Shown here in pieces: positions 38,201 to 49,059 of a stretch of 54,358 nt of DNA (positions are counted from its first letter, which is position 1; each line of letters starts with the position of its first letter). This DNA is from Priapulus caudatus (Eukaryota; Priapulida; Priapulimorpha; Priapulimorphida; Priapulidae), in NCBI RefSeq assembly GCF_000485595.1, contig NW_014577226.1:447552-501909 (forward strand), written 5' to 3'. The position numbers were made by a program, and so were the translations under genes. Under the pieces are notes generated by a model, which ran no database searches, was not told the DNA's origin, and saw only the letters and a list, made by a program, of their open reading frames with translations.

Positions 38201-41200
38201 GTGTATTGTGCGACAACTTCTGGATGCACATATGCACACATTAATAACAAGCCGTAAAACTGACAATCAATTAATTAATAATTTGGAAATATAACAGAAC
38301 ATATATGTTAATTTCAAAATAACGAATTCAACATAAAGTATACGTCACATATGGATCACTTAAAAATGATATCGTTCTGACATGATTACACATACGCGAT
38401 GACATAAATGTGTTTTGTAAAGATACCTTTGCGAGATGAGGATAGGTACGCTCCTGCCTCATCCACAGTAGAGTCAGCAGATGGATGGCTGTCGTGTTAA
38501 CTCCTGGCTTAGTGGTTAGGGCTCGCAATGTCTTGAGCACAGGCGACACACACGTCTACCTCATTAGAAATGCATCCGAGGCATCACTACACATTACATG
38601 CTTCTTTCAAAGATACCGTGCACAAAAAACTGACATACTCGAGTCCATTAGAACTTTTCTTTAATGACGTACATATAGATCATTTGACCTTCGTGTTGAA
38701 ATTTGTCCAGCAATAATTGCACCAAATTTGTTTGTACAATAGTGTTGATAGGATCATCTAGCTACTGCAATTTATTATGTAAGAAGAACCAGAACCAGAT
38801 ATTACCCATACCTTATGAACAGCCAGTTCCGGAATAGTTAGCAGAATCTGGTGGCAGATATGTGGGTCTCTCTCACGACCAAGTATGTGAAGCAGTAGGC
38901 AAAACATGCCAACAGCCTAAATTATGAAACAACAATTGCCAACGATAAGAACACGTCCGATTTTAGTAACAGCTTGACTACTCAGAATATTTTGGATTTT
39001 TTATAGAAATGATTTGGGAAAACCTTGACTACTTAGAAAATACCTCAGGAAGCCTATGAACCAACAGCTTCCTAATACTAAAGCAGAACTTAAATCAATG
39101 TTACATAGACGCCATACTAATTTTTCTTTTTAAATCTAAACCATTTCCACACATTCTGGTTTTATAGTGATGCCACGGAGGTATCATTAGACCATATTGT
39201 GTTTCTTGAAAGAGGTTCATCGCATTTCATGATAATGTTAAGAGTAATTACATTTTATGATAAATCCATGTAACTATAACCCATTAGTGGTTCTAACAGG
39301 TAAGTTACATTGAATTATCATAAAATACAGACACTCTTAAAAGGTTACTGGCTTATTGCCACAGCATTCCTGCACTGCTCTGTTTATACTATGAACTGAG
39401 ATACACGGATAAAACACAAACTTAGCACGTAAATGGTGCAAAACGCGCGGAGACCCACTGACTATTCCGGAGTCAATTACAGTTCATAGCAAAATACACA
39501 GACTCTTACGTACTAACCATGGACTGCATACAGACTGCCAATTAAGCTGACAATAGCTCCCGCTGCTGGTGTGTGGGCGCCACTCTGGCTGGGAAAAACA
39601 CATACTATGTAAGTAGTATCCACGGACTCTCGAGATTAGACAGTTTTTCGTTGGCAGTCCGTAAGCAGTCCGTGGTTAGTACGTAAGAGTCCGTGTATTT
39701 TACTACAGACTGTAATTAGCTCCGGAATAGTCAGTGGCTCTGCATGCGTTTTGCACCATTGCATCCGCGATTAGCTCGTGTTTTATCCGTATATTTCAGT
39801 TCATAGTGTTACCTGCTGAGGATGCTGTCTGCTCAATTCAGCTGCAGCTTGCAGGGCAATGTCCATTAGTAGGACGTCACCCTGTGCAGTAGTCAACACG
39901 GAGGCTATCAGTAGGAGGCCCTCCACAGCTAGGCAGTCACAGAGAACGACACTGTTCAACCAGGTGGCGCAGTAGTCGCTGTCCTGCAGCCGTAGAACAA
40001 GGAGGTAGAGCGAGTGCAGCGACGATGGAAGACGACGGTAGAGGATGCTGTCAGACTGTTGTCGCTTCATCTAGAAAAGCACACTTGGGTGTCAGCAAAT
40101 GAAGGTGACGCTGCATAGATGAGCAAGCTGAGAGCCATATGGAACTGGTTTGGTTTACCGAAATCAATCTGGAGGTCTAATTCATGTATCCACTCCATCA
40201 TGTCAAGTACCACTTGACATATTTATCTGAGCGAGACAACCATGCCCCCCTTAGATATTGTTGTTATGTAGGTCAAGTTAGATCAGTATATACGTGTTTT
40301 TCATGGTTGCACACCAATATTTTACCTATGCGGCACTTCACTGACAAGCATCATCTGTTCAGGAAGTCCCATTACAATAACGATTGACTATAGCCACCTG
40401 GGGTCTATGCGAAGGGGCATAGGTCCAGTTAAACACTCACTCAGGGTGCGAAATTAACGGGAGTCCGGAGTCAAATACTCCCTGATTTACTGTCGGACTC
40501 CCTGATTTGACATATGCAGGAGTTCGTGTGACTCCCTGAAAATTCTGCCAAAGTAACTAGTTCATTCCAGAGCACGGCCTCGCAGAATTACCGTATTTTT
40601 TTAGCAAATGTCCAAAGACAATTTGGCAGACGTGCAACCGCATGAATCTTCAAAATAAGCACACGCATTATTGTTAATATCTTTAGTTTTGAACTTCAGG
40701 CTGCGGACTTCCTCATATTGCTGCGGACTCCCTCTTTTTGAGGGCAGGGAGTCCAACGGACTCTCTTGTTCAAAAGTTAATTTCTACCCCTGCTCACTTA
40801 TGGTGATTCATGGCATGGCAATATCATTACTCTGAAATGCTTTCTAACAAAAATGTCACGGTTCCTATACTTAAACCAAAAACTTGAAACAGCAAAGGAA
40901 CATTAAATCGAGACAAGACATCATTGACTTTAGAAAGAGAAAGGCAACCGATTAGGCTCACCGTGGACGTAGCCTGCGTGTAGATGGCATTTTCGACGAG
41001 CTGCATGAGTTTCGATGCCGCGGCGTGGTTCTCGCGGACGTGGCAGAGTGACGACGTTTCGGTTACCATGAGCACCTGCTGCAGCGGCATCGCGAGCAAG
41101 CCAGCGCACACGTGTCGAGAACGAGCCTGGGCCGCACCAAGCAGCGAAATACCTGCAAGTCATACACACACACGCTGCATACTATACTCATGACATGTAG

Positions 41201-41658
41201 TAACCTCGATAGCAAAGATAGGCTGCTGACGCTGTGTGTTCAAGCTAATACTAGAAAGCTTGCCTCAATTTATAATTTATTTCGAACACTAGTTGGAGGC
41301 ATAACGCAATCCGAAGAGCAGGAGGGAGAACAGAGAGGAGAAGCAGAGGAAAAGCAAATAGAGGGCGAGAGAGAGAGGAAGGAGAACCGAGAGGAGAGAG
41401 AGAAGAGCGATGGTCCGCAACTCTTCCCTGACGATTTCTATATCCGACGGAGGAGACGAAATAAGAGAGATGGAGTGAGAGGATGATGGAGATGAGAGAA
41501 GAGCCGATTCCGTGAGAGATACACGAGGAGAGGTGAAAAAGAGATGCAAAAGGAGAGAATGAGAGGAGTGAGAGTCTGACGATGGTGGTCGAAGACCAGA
41601 CGAGCAGAAGTGAGAGAACGAGAGAGAGAGAGAGAGAGAGGCAGAGCAGATGAGCAGA

Positions 41659-41708
<50 letters not shown>

Positions 41709-44700
41709 TCTGATATTTGCCGAAACTATAAATAACATACGAAAACAATGAAGATATGGATTAAGATATCGATGCAGATAGACAGACACACGCGCATGCA
41801 TGGACACTGCACACACGCATACATACATAGTTGTAAACACAGAAAGCATGTCCATTTTATTGGCACACCCATGTGATGGTCAATCTCCTGAACAGGCATG
41901 AGAAGTGGCATGAAAGCACATAACTATGCATATTAAAGTAAATAATTTTAAGTCACCTTTCTACTACACATGCTAATACCCACCGATATCTAGCAAGCTT
42001 GCTAGACATGTCACCGTGCACGACTGCAGTAGTAGTGCTAACAGCATCAGCAATATATCCACAGCTTGCTCCTGACAATAATAAAATGAGAAAATACTCT
42101 TGTAGCACGGCAAATCTTAAGGCAGATGAGTTAGCAAATAGCTTGGGTGACCATGTTTACTGAATATAACCACATAAGGACAATAATTAACATAACACGG
42201 TAAGGAGTACCCACACACACAAATTATGTTACAAATCTATATGGGAGTAAGCCATGCTATAAAACATAATCAGTCATAGTGGGCAAACATTGTGTATTAA
42301 AATGTTTGTGTAAAAAATATCTAATGCGACACAAGTCTACATGTGTGCGAGCTAGACTATAAAACATAATCAGTCACAATGGACAATCGCTGTGAGTTAG
42401 AATGTTAGTGTGATTAATAACTAATATGACATACGTCTACGTGTGTGCGAGCCAGGGTTGCGGCCCGTAACAACAGGGTCGATGACTGTAGTCCCTGCGC
42501 ACGCATGCACAGGGCATGTGACAGCATGTCAAGCATCAGACGTGACGAGAAATCAGAGCAGACGTCACGTGGCAATGTCGTGAGCAGACGGCCGACGTCT
42601 ACCAACAAATACTTCACGTTCCAACAGGTAGCAGGACTGCCTGTCTGCAGAAAAATATATAAATGCCTACTGTCGTGAATTCAGCTCAAATTCGTATCAA
42701 GCGATCAATACTTTATAGTGTATTAGATATCAAGCACCCAGTTGGCTAAATTTACCGTGATGGGAATCAAAAGGATGTCAGTAAAATCAATAAATTTTAC
42801 TTTGCAATGCAAGTCGTACCTTTAGTTTAATCAGAGATTTTAGGGCACAAAAGCAAACATTTCTTTGAAAGAACGGTTATCAAAGCCACTTAGTTTTAAA
42901 CAACACTATTTTATGCAAGGCGAAGACAGATGGGTGCAAACAGCATGGAATTTGCCATTAGAAGCACAATGTAAACTTTTTTGGACAGACATGAGACAAC
43001 GCAGATAAGTGCAGCCACGGTGGGTTACTCTATCAATATCACCAGATCTTCAGGTGCACCACAGCAAGTAATAAGGGCAACAGTCAGTGCCGTCGTGAAA
43101 TTCGGGAGGAACAGTTTCCTGCCGATTCTCCTCTCGTGAACACGCCTTTACCACCGCGCTCACTATCACGAGTTTCCTGTAGTGCTGCCTAACCTCGGAC
43201 CCCTCCTCCCCAAGACTGCCGGTCACCGCTTTTTCACAAAAAAAGACTACTGCTCACCTGCAGCCATGGCGTCAGCCGCAGCACAAACTCGACGGCGTCT
43301 CGCGTCACCGCCTCGTCGTCGTGTATCTGCAGCAGACAGAGCTGCAGTTCTCGAGTGAGCGGCTGTATGTCGGAAGGCGCGGCAGGGTGCAGGAGGGCGT
43401 ACGTGAGAAACGGTGCGAGAGCGGCGATCGCTGACCTGCGAATCCTGACAGAAAAGCCACAGTGCCTCGTTAGGGCCATAATAATGAAAGTGTCAATGAC
43501 ACTGTAGCTCACCACAAAAAAAGACAGAAATGAGTGAGTGAGAAGAAGTCAGTTNNNNNNNNNNTCTCACATATCTCTCTAAGTGGACAAAAAGGGGGCG
43601 GCGTATTCGCGTTGGGGCGCGGCTTCGCCGCGAGCCGTGCGCTTCGCGCAAAAACCGGGGCCGCAAGTCCGTCTAGGTTTTAAGAGCCGGTTTAAAACCG
43701 GGTTTTAAGGTCTAAAACTAGGTTTTATGCTTTTTGGTACAAAATGCTTTCCATAGACGGGGGGGCAGAGGCTTAGGCACCTCTTCGACGAGAAATCATT
43801 AATTCGTTGGGGAATCTATGAAAAATGCAGTTGCTTGTCATCCCGGGCTTGTCATCCATAGTGCTAGTAGCAATAGTTATAGATATGGCCATTATTTCAT
43901 AGCTAAAACGGTAAAAATCGTTACACTGTTTTAATCCCTGAAATTTCGGGATACAGGATCCCCTAGTTTTGGATAGCTTAGCTAATAATAAGGCACCTTA
44001 GCCGGGCTAGCCCCACTCCCGTAATAGGCACCTTGGCCCCCACCTCCGTAATCAGTAAAAGTGACCCTGACAGCAAGCTACGAGCCGTGATGAAGCGCGC
44101 AGCTGAAACAGGTCTGTGCTTTAATACTGATAAGTGCAAAATTCGATGCACAGAGATCACATTTTTTGGCAATATCATCAGCGCCAATGGACTCCAACCT
44201 GATCCGAAGAAGGTCGAAGCAATTAACAGCATGGATCCATCAAAAAGCCTTGCAGACCTGCAGACCTTCCTTGGCATGATGCAGTTCCTGAGCAGGTGCA
44301 TACCAAACCTCGCGGAATGCGCAGCCAAACTTTGGGATTTGACAAAGAAATCCAGTGAGACCTAGTGGTGCCCATAGCATCAGTCTGCCGTAGACAGCAT
44401 CAAAGGCATTATTTCATCGTCAAATTCGCTACAGTATTTCGACAACACCAACCCGGTGACTATTCAAGTCGACGCCTCGCAATGCGGCCTTGGCGCAGCC
44501 ATGATTCAGGACAAAGGCCCAGTCGAGTACAGAAGCAAGCTCCTGTCTGATACAGAGACTCGATACTCCAACATCGAGAGAGAGATGCTAGCCATTTACC
44601 TTGAATTTGTGAAAACCATAAATTAGCCATTTATTTAGCAGCAGATGCCTACAATTCCTTAAACCATGCACATGGCCTATTTTCAGGAATGTAGCTAATT

Positions 44701-46558
44701 AAGCCACGATTATGATAGGCCTGGTTAGTACTCCTTTAATATTACGTTTCTAACCAATTGGGGAATGTAGTTGTCGACCATTGCTGAACATTTGATAATA
44801 ACATACCATTTGTCCTGGTGTGAGAGGAAAACCTGTGATTCGCTCAGCAAGTATGGCCAGCATTCCGGTTGATTGCCAAGCAATGACAAGAATGGATGAG
44901 GTACCGACCTACACACAGTAACAATTTTTGTTATTATTTTTGACTCGTGAATACCATATATGCTATATTGTTACAACACAAATGTTTTTGTCTATTTACA
45001 AAGCCAATGTGAGTTTTACCATGAACATAATACCTCAGTCCATAAGGTGACTTGAAAACACGTGCTGAACTACTTGCCACCTCAGTACCTAGTGCTTGTT
45101 GCTGCAGCAATATCCTCAAGGCTTGCACGATACCACTTGGTTTACTGCAAGAAAAGATAGCTTTAGACAGGAAAGGATAGCTTTAGATATGTCCACAGAC
45201 TTACAACCAATTCATTACTATGGTTATTAGTAATAAAATATCTGTAGATACTGCCAACTTAAAAACTATGCTAATAATGAGAAGCAGCTACCATTTCTAG
45301 CACTTTGGATGTCAATCTCAAGCCTAGCATCATTATATCGAGCCAGATAATCAAATGGGGTAAACTAATAACCTAAATAGACTGCAAATTTAATCTTACA
45401 TCAAATATGTATCGACAAGGCCCATAAATTTTCAGTACACAGTGACCAGGATTAAACATGCGCTAGTCCTGGACTACGTCACCCTCCTAAATTAACGTGG
45501 GGTATGTGCACCTTAAAGCATATGCCACATTTTCCTGTTGTAATTACAAATCCCATTGCTGCTGTGTAATGTGATGTGTAAATTTAAGCACGTTCAGCAT
45601 AACGTCACCCGCGGTTCTTAACCAATACGTATTTTGTGTTCATACTCTTCGATTTAGATTGCTCTTGGCCTGCACCTCACGTAGGACCCAATTTTGCACT
45701 TTTTACTAGGTATAACTCTTCCAATAAAATATTGCCCGAATTATAACAACACAGGCTTGAGATAATTAGTGACTACACTAGCACTATGCTTGCACCTTGT
45801 CAGCGGTGCAACATTGATGAGGGAGGTAACAGCATAATCCAGATCAAGGTGACCTTGTTGTACAAGGTCGGCAATAGCCACAGCTGACGCACTGCTCACA
45901 TTCACAGACGCACTGCAGCAAGACTCTACCAGTGTGGTTACTTCCTTTACCTAGAGCATAAATATGACCAACTGTATCAATTCACATGCGCATGCATGCA
46001 TGCACGCACGCACGCACGCACACATGCATACGACACACACACGATTATTACCAATGCCATTTGCATTTAACACATAAAAAACGTAAACAATAAATATAAT
46101 CCCAGATATAATTATATTAAAGTAAAAAAATAAACACAATTTCAATCCATTACACAGCTAGCTGATTTTTTAAACTTAAAAATATACTATTTTTAGTACA
46201 TGATGTTTTTCCTGAATGGGTTGGCCTTTCACTTTCTTCCCAATGATGCAATGGTACTGTTTGTCAACTGCCTAGAACAGATAATATAGCTGTGTAAACA
46301 CAATTATTATAGAAGGAAAATCTGAATGCAAGTTAATTATTTTAACACATTACTAGTACATTAAATACATCAGGCAACGTTAAGCTTCATATCATCTATT
46401 GATAACTAAAAACAGCAACAAATAAAATAACATTTATGAAACCTATATAAAAAAACAAGCAAGCACACACACCTCCTAGACATAACATTGCATTACTTCT
46501 AGTGGGAGTGTAACTTACCTGACTATACGCCCACATGTTACTACTGAGAATGTCCCTC
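11859..46558 (-). CDS. FOCAD: Focadhesin (FOCAD), 39 coding exons resolved, first coding exon not found
   Basis: Focadhesin is a large all-helical HEAT/ARM-like protein. In vertebrates it is reported at focal adhesions with vinculin and is linked to stability of the SKI mRNA-surveillance complex. Joined exons give about 5.23 kb (about 1740 codons); human is about 1800 aa. Matches run colinearly from SQAV near the N terminus, through VPHPFLSLLGNQPECWPYLL, RPYQRGTALVPLI, IRSTWLAL and TAWLW, to PPLNWASLLNPLLKLPFG and EFKGAAIWTQ at the C terminus. Exon edges were set by hand using GT/AG sites and phase. Phase is continuous at all junctions except inside exon 19. Exons are listed in the three block entries. 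The exon carrying the start codon should lie to the right of 46558 but could not be identified. The 3' end stops at TAA 11859-11861. Confidence 0.93.
12292..13001. mobile_element. Foldback MITE with ~200-bp inverted arms
   Basis: The left arm (about 12292-12500) and right arm (about 12790-13001) are inverted repeats. Shared words include AAAGGAATAATAGGTCC, ATTGATTATGCAATG, TTGACGAATGCTAGAG, CGCGTATTAGTTTGTCCAAT and ATCACTGCTGGTTAC. The middle is unrelated and has no transposase; a 69-codon open frame there is incidental. The element sits in the last FOCAD intron (11939-13056). Confidence 0.8.
14417..14464. repeat. Imperfect (TTC)n/(TTA)n microsatellite
   Basis: A run of TTC triplets with GTC and TTA interruptions, in the FOCAD intron 14294-14882. 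Confidence 0.8.
15901..16115. repeat. 43-bp tandem repeat, exactly five copies
   Basis: Five head-to-tail copies of a 43-bp unit fill 215 bases exactly. The unit contains ATAACCCACATGTGG, GTATGTTATATC and TACACATTCC. Copies 2 to 5 alternate CTGATAA and CTAATAA, so the recent expansion was of an 86-bp dimer; copy 1 differs at the start and has GTAG for GTGG. It lies in FOCAD intron 15752-16805. Confidence 0.95.
17095..17262. repeat. Degenerate ATCT/ATCC tetranucleotide repeat
   Basis: About 170 bases of CTAT, CTGT, CCAT and CCAC words with a four-base period, starting TATCTATCTGTCTGTCTGTC. It lies in FOCAD intron 16935-17473. Confidence 0.85.
18301..18541. mobile_element. Palindromic MITE with CCCTAA telomere-like core (copy 1)
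   Basis: The left end ATAGGGTCTATGTCCCCCAG (18301-18320) and right end CTGGGGGACATAGACCCTAT (18522-18541) are inverted repeats. The next inner segments are inverted copies as well: CCGGAACGTACCCTGGTA on the left against ACCAGGGTACGTTCCGG on the right. The interior has GCCTACTCCACTAACGAGTC and then a CCCTAACCCTAA-type array (about 18423-18480). A second copy lies at 54101-54358. No coding sequence is present. It lies in FOCAD intron 18163-19045. Confidence 0.9.
20211..26750. repeat. 6.5-kb minisatellite of a 22-bp unit filling one FOCAD intron
   Basis: The consensus unit is GGCTAGTAAGGA followed by GGGCAACCAC (22 bp), repeated about 300 times in one orientation. A common variant has GGCAAG for GGCTAG. 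Copies differ mainly by single-base insertions and deletions. The array occupies almost all of intron 20093-26779, beginning about 30 bases after the exon 27 donor and ending about 120 bases before the exon 28 acceptor. Many minus-strand open frames inside are translations of the repeat (LLTSRG, PSLLAVV) and are not genes. Confidence 0.97.
26780..37315 (-). CDS. FOCAD: FOCAD exons 14-27 (middle third)
   Basis: Exons in gene order: 37189-37315, 36790-36848, 36513-36588, 35828-35965, 34312-34444, 33544-33773, 31922-32007, 31386-31478, 30589-30680, 29895-29936, 29026-29242, 28439-28684, 27623-27838, 26780-26899. Exon 14 carries RPYQ-like PYQRGTALVPLI and ends LCEAE before a GC donor (GCAAGT). 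Exon 17 ends RHLPAE and exon 18 begins IRPDL, reproducing human HLPEKIRPEI across the junction. Exon 18 ends in an acidic stretch plus PGYCYIQML, exon 22 ends TAWLW, and exon 25 has FHAGLGLGLFLASVYTERFLDL against human IHMGLALGMFLSRLCEEKLSDI. Exon 19 contains an apparent frame break (see findings). Introns without separate entries hold nothing recognised. Confidence 0.85.
27840..28360. repeat. Degenerate TTAGGG-like tract
   Basis: About 520 bases built of GGTTATGG, GGGTTAGGG, GGTTAGGA and GCTAGGGTTA-type words with a mainly six-base period. It resembles an old interstitial telomeric array, with only scattered perfect TTAGGG units left. It nearly fills FOCAD intron 27839-28438. The 186-codon plus-strand open frame here is a by-product of the six-base period. 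Confidence 0.8.
32196..32276. repeat. (AT)n microsatellite
   Basis: A nearly perfect AT dinucleotide run of about 65 bases, preceded by TACATACAT, in FOCAD intron 32008-33543. Confidence 0.95.
32866..32912. repeat. Perfect 23-bp inverted repeat with one-base centre
   Basis: ATCAGAAGTAGATAATAGGG plus AAT on the left is exactly complementary to the right arm, with a single T between (32889). It is intronic to FOCAD. As RNA or cruciform it would form a 23-bp stem with almost no loop. Confidence 0.95.
34562..35177 (-). mobile_element. Probable solo LTR (TGTAGCG...CGTTACA), minus orientation
   Basis: On the minus strand the block begins TGTAGCGATGCAAATTC and ends TCCTCGTTACA, the TG...CA style of LTR ends with short inverted tips. 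It contains no exon, and its 178-codon plus-strand frame has no family match. Target duplication is not convincing (flanks GATAT and ATAAC), so this is tentative. It lies in FOCAD intron 34445-35827. Confidence 0.4.
38038..46558 (-). CDS. FOCAD: FOCAD exons 1-13 (N-terminal third)
   Basis: Exons in gene order: 46519-46558, 46200-46271, 45796-45950, 45034-45144, 44807-44908, 43258-43444, 42435-42644, 41984-42071, 40962-41152, 39813-40070, 38812-38916, 38427-38555, 38038-38120. Exons 1 and 2 are the least certain (donor of exon 2 is weak) but they join in phase and reproduce the SQAV found in human focadhesin. Exon 5 aligns residue by residue with human HPHPLITVLEHRPDCWPVFL. Exon 6 reads AIAALAPFLTYAL against human IQIMAPFLWYL. 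Exon 11 ends IPELAVHK and exon 12 carries HLLTLLWMRQERTYPHL, both close to human. The intron between exons 6 and 5 (43445-44806) contains the scaffold gap and a gypsy fragment; the intron between exons 11 and 10 contains a foldback MITE. Confidence 0.85.
39388..39807. mobile_element. Foldback MITE abutting the FOCAD exon 10 donor
   Basis: The left arm from ACTATGAACTGAGATA and right arm ending ATTTCAGTTCATAGT are inverted. Further matched inner words are CGGATAAAACAC/GTGTTTTATCCG, GTGCAAAACGC/GCGTTTTGCAC, CACTGACTATTCCGGAG, AATTACAG and CTTACGTACTAACCA. Arms are about 150 bases with a non-palindromic centre. The right edge is five bases from the exon 10 boundary (39813). Confidence 0.85.
41619..41705. 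repeat. (GA)n microsatellite, interrupted
   Basis: Two GA runs separated by GCAGAGCAGATGAGCAGAAGAC-like sequence, in a wider purine-rich stretch from about 41300. It explains the long serine/leucine-rich minus-strand open frames here. It lies in FOCAD intron 41153-41983. Confidence 0.95.
43555..43564. other. Assembly gap (10 N)
   Basis: Ten N's of probably nominal length. The sequence right of the gap (43565-43690) is unusually GC-rich with CGCGGCTTCGCCGCG-type palindromes, unlike the sequence to the left. Confidence 1.
43991..44625 (+). pseudogene. Ty3/gypsy RT-RNase H fragment
   Basis: The open stretch 44033-44365 translates to the RT thumb/connection region of gypsy Pol: CFNTDKCKIRCTEITFFGN, then ANGLQPDPKKVEAI, then DLQTFLGMMQFLSRCIPN. 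After a shift, about 44455-44605 gives the RNase H start VDASQCGLGAAMIQDKGPVE and ETRYSNIEREMLAI. Frame breaks around 44365 and 44400 and loss of the catalytic RT part show it is inactive. It lies antisense inside a FOCAD intron. Confidence 0.88.
45980..46024. repeat. GCAT/GCAC microsatellite
   Basis: About 45 bases of ATGC, CATG and CACG units followed by ACAC, in FOCAD intron 45951-46199. Confidence 0.85.
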
Positions 46559-48420
46559 CTAATATGTCAGTTCCTGCGTAGAACACTGTCACATGAAGAT
46601 CTATAATATATATAAATAAGGATACAGTCAAAATTTTATACAAATTTTTACCGATTTTTCATTTTCATTCTTATTCGATGGCTAACGTACACTAGGTGCC
46701 ATTTCTGTACATACTCATTTTTCCATATAACAATGCATGTGAACGTTCAGAGCGTTTTGATTGCCCGCGTACATGTGTAGTGAGCCGCGGCTGATGTCAC
46801 TGATGACATCAGAGACATGTCATTGATACAACCAGCATTTTCATGGTATTCACTATGCCAGTATCCATCAGTATCAACCCTTCTACAGCTGTCATCTGCC
46901 AGTGATAATTGAAATTGCTGCGCGGCTGAAAATAGCATTTACAATTACACCTTGTTACATCGTCTTACATATAGGCCCAAACATAAGGGTAATAATAACA
47001 TATAGGTTTGTTGACAAGTACCTTAGTGACGTCATGCAGTACACATCGTTTGCGCGTTTTGCATGCAATTGCGATGGTAACCTTGTAATTTCTCACAATT
47101 TCTCAAGTTGCACAGAACTTTATCAATGTAGTGGTTTTAGTTAGTCATGGATATGTTGCAGTAAGTACTGACAGTAGAATGAGTAGATGTTTGACATACG
47201 TTCACCATACGTGCAGACAGCCGGTCGATCATTGTGAAAATTAGAAAAATGCTGATTTCTCAGTTTTGATTTCTGCCACAGTAGCCGATGTATAAATGGA
47301 TATTTCTCCGTCATTACAACTTGGAATAATTTAATTTTACATTTTTTTTAATGGTAACACAGCGCTGTTAGAAGGCGTTTGTTGTTAAGTGCTGTCTATT
47401 ATGAGTTATGGTTATTTATTTGCATAAATTTTCAATCCGAACATACGTCTTCAATTTTAGGCAGTTTTTTTCATTTTTTCAGTAAATATAAAACGTAAAG
47501 AAAAATCCGGAAGCACTTTTTTGGTTCATACTGTGCTAAACTTGTGACAAAAGTTTTGCTTTCTCACTCTTTGTGGTAAGTGAGAAAGCAATAGAAGATA
47601 GTGGTATAGAATAAACAATGCACGTTGCAGTCAGTAGCATGCAGCTTGACTGTTTTAGCATTGTGCCAATGGCAATGGCTAGAAATCGGTGGTGGCAGTA
47701 TATTTTTTAACCGTCCTGTTTCATTACACAACAGATCATTATAAAAACTATTGTAAGTTGTTGTCAATACCCTATAAAAAGCCTATATTTTCATGAACTG
47801 AGTGAACAAATTTTTTGGTTCAAGGATAGAGATGATGGCTAGGACGGTGATTGGATAGGATGATGTTTATTACTGGAGATGCTCTCTATCCTTGAGTCTT
47901 TTAGCTAACCGTTTTCTCAAACGAAATTTGCCATTAAAGTATAGATAATACGGTAACTCCACGGGTATTAAACGATATATTTGTGTTCACTCGGCACTTT
48001 GTTCTCCTATTTAGTCGGATCGTTTTTCTAGGTGCTTGCTGGATGAGTTAATCAATGTTGAGTCGATCGTTGACTAGACACAGAACGAGTGTGTGGTGGC
48101 TGTGTCACCTTTGCGGTAGTTTGCCGGCCGGCGCAGTGCCGGTGTAGTGCCGGTGCAGTGTGGTGTTTCGAACATAAACATTGTTCAAAACCACCCATTG
48201 TCAACTCAAAATGCTAAGAGTAGATTGCAAACTAATTATTTGATATCTCCTGCTTATTATGAGCTATAATATTGTGTGACAGAGTTCTGGATCATAAAAT
48301 TTTATAGCTACAGGTGACCTGACCTCATCTGACCCTGGTCTCCGCTTATAGGGGCCTAGATTACACGTATATACATGATATATGTACCGGCCAAAAGACG
48401 GTATAAATTATTGAAAGATT
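46559..48420. other. FOCAD: FOCAD 5' flank; no further gene recognised
   Basis: This stretch should hold the first FOCAD exon (encoding the initiator Met and a few residues, ending with two bases of a codon) and the promoter. I could not choose a convincing exon. A GC-rich word GCCGGCCGGCGCAGTGCCGG lies at about 48122, and CAAGGATAGAGATG at 47820 has an inverted partner near 47881. Confidence 0.4.
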
Positions 48421-48972
48421 TTGGTTACGGAAAATTTATGGCCTGAGAAAAGTGCCGCGGCAGTTCCGACGCCCTTGATTCCCTCACCAGCAGTGCTGCT
48501 CAACTCAAGAGTCTACAAGACTAATCTTTCAGCAACGCGAGCAGCATGCACACCATGCCTAGTCGATGGTGACACTAACGCGAATCTACAAGAGAGACAG
48601 GAGAAACAGAAATTGTAGTATGACAAGCCCTCTAATACATTATCTGTGCTCCACCCAGGTGATTCTGTACGTGTACTAGATCCCCACAACCATCACTGGG
48701 AACCTGGAGTGGTGAAAACCAATGAACATAATCGCTTCTATGTTGTGGCGACAAATGGAAGCAGATTCAAGCGGAATCGACGCCAGTTGCGCCATACAGG
48801 AGAAAGCTTCAGCAGCGGCCAGGCAGACATCGCATCAGAGCATGCACCAGTGCTCCCATCGCCTGATCCTCTGCCTGCTGAGAGCGTATCGCAGGAACGC
48901 ACTTCACCTCCAGCTACCCCGATTCGTCGATCAGCCAGAAAAGTGAAGCTACCTGAAAGATTAGACTTATGA
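48421..48972 (+). pseudogene. Ty3/gypsy integrase C-terminal fragment
   Basis: The frame from 48421 gives SPAVLLNSRVYKTNLSA, equivalent to the SPAELLxxRxLRTxLP block at the end of gypsy integrases. After a TAG at about 48616, the frame continues as HPGDSVRVLDPHNHHWEPG, NGSRFKRNRRQLRHT and a C-terminal RRSARKVKLPERLDL ending in TGA at 48972. A purine-rich AGAAAGAAGGGA follows just before a TGTGATAG (49060), as expected of polypurine tract and LTR. The rest of Pol is absent upstream. Confidence 0.85.
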
Positions 48973-49059
48973 AGATTTTCTGTAAAGCCATATTATTGTT
49001 TTTACACAATACTGTATTCGTGAAAGTTGAGTTCAATTTTAACCTTCAGAAAGAAGGGA

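Noticed and set aside
41251-41855. Two long leucine/serine-rich minus-strand frames
   Set aside because: They arise from the GA microsatellite and surrounding purine-rich sequence.
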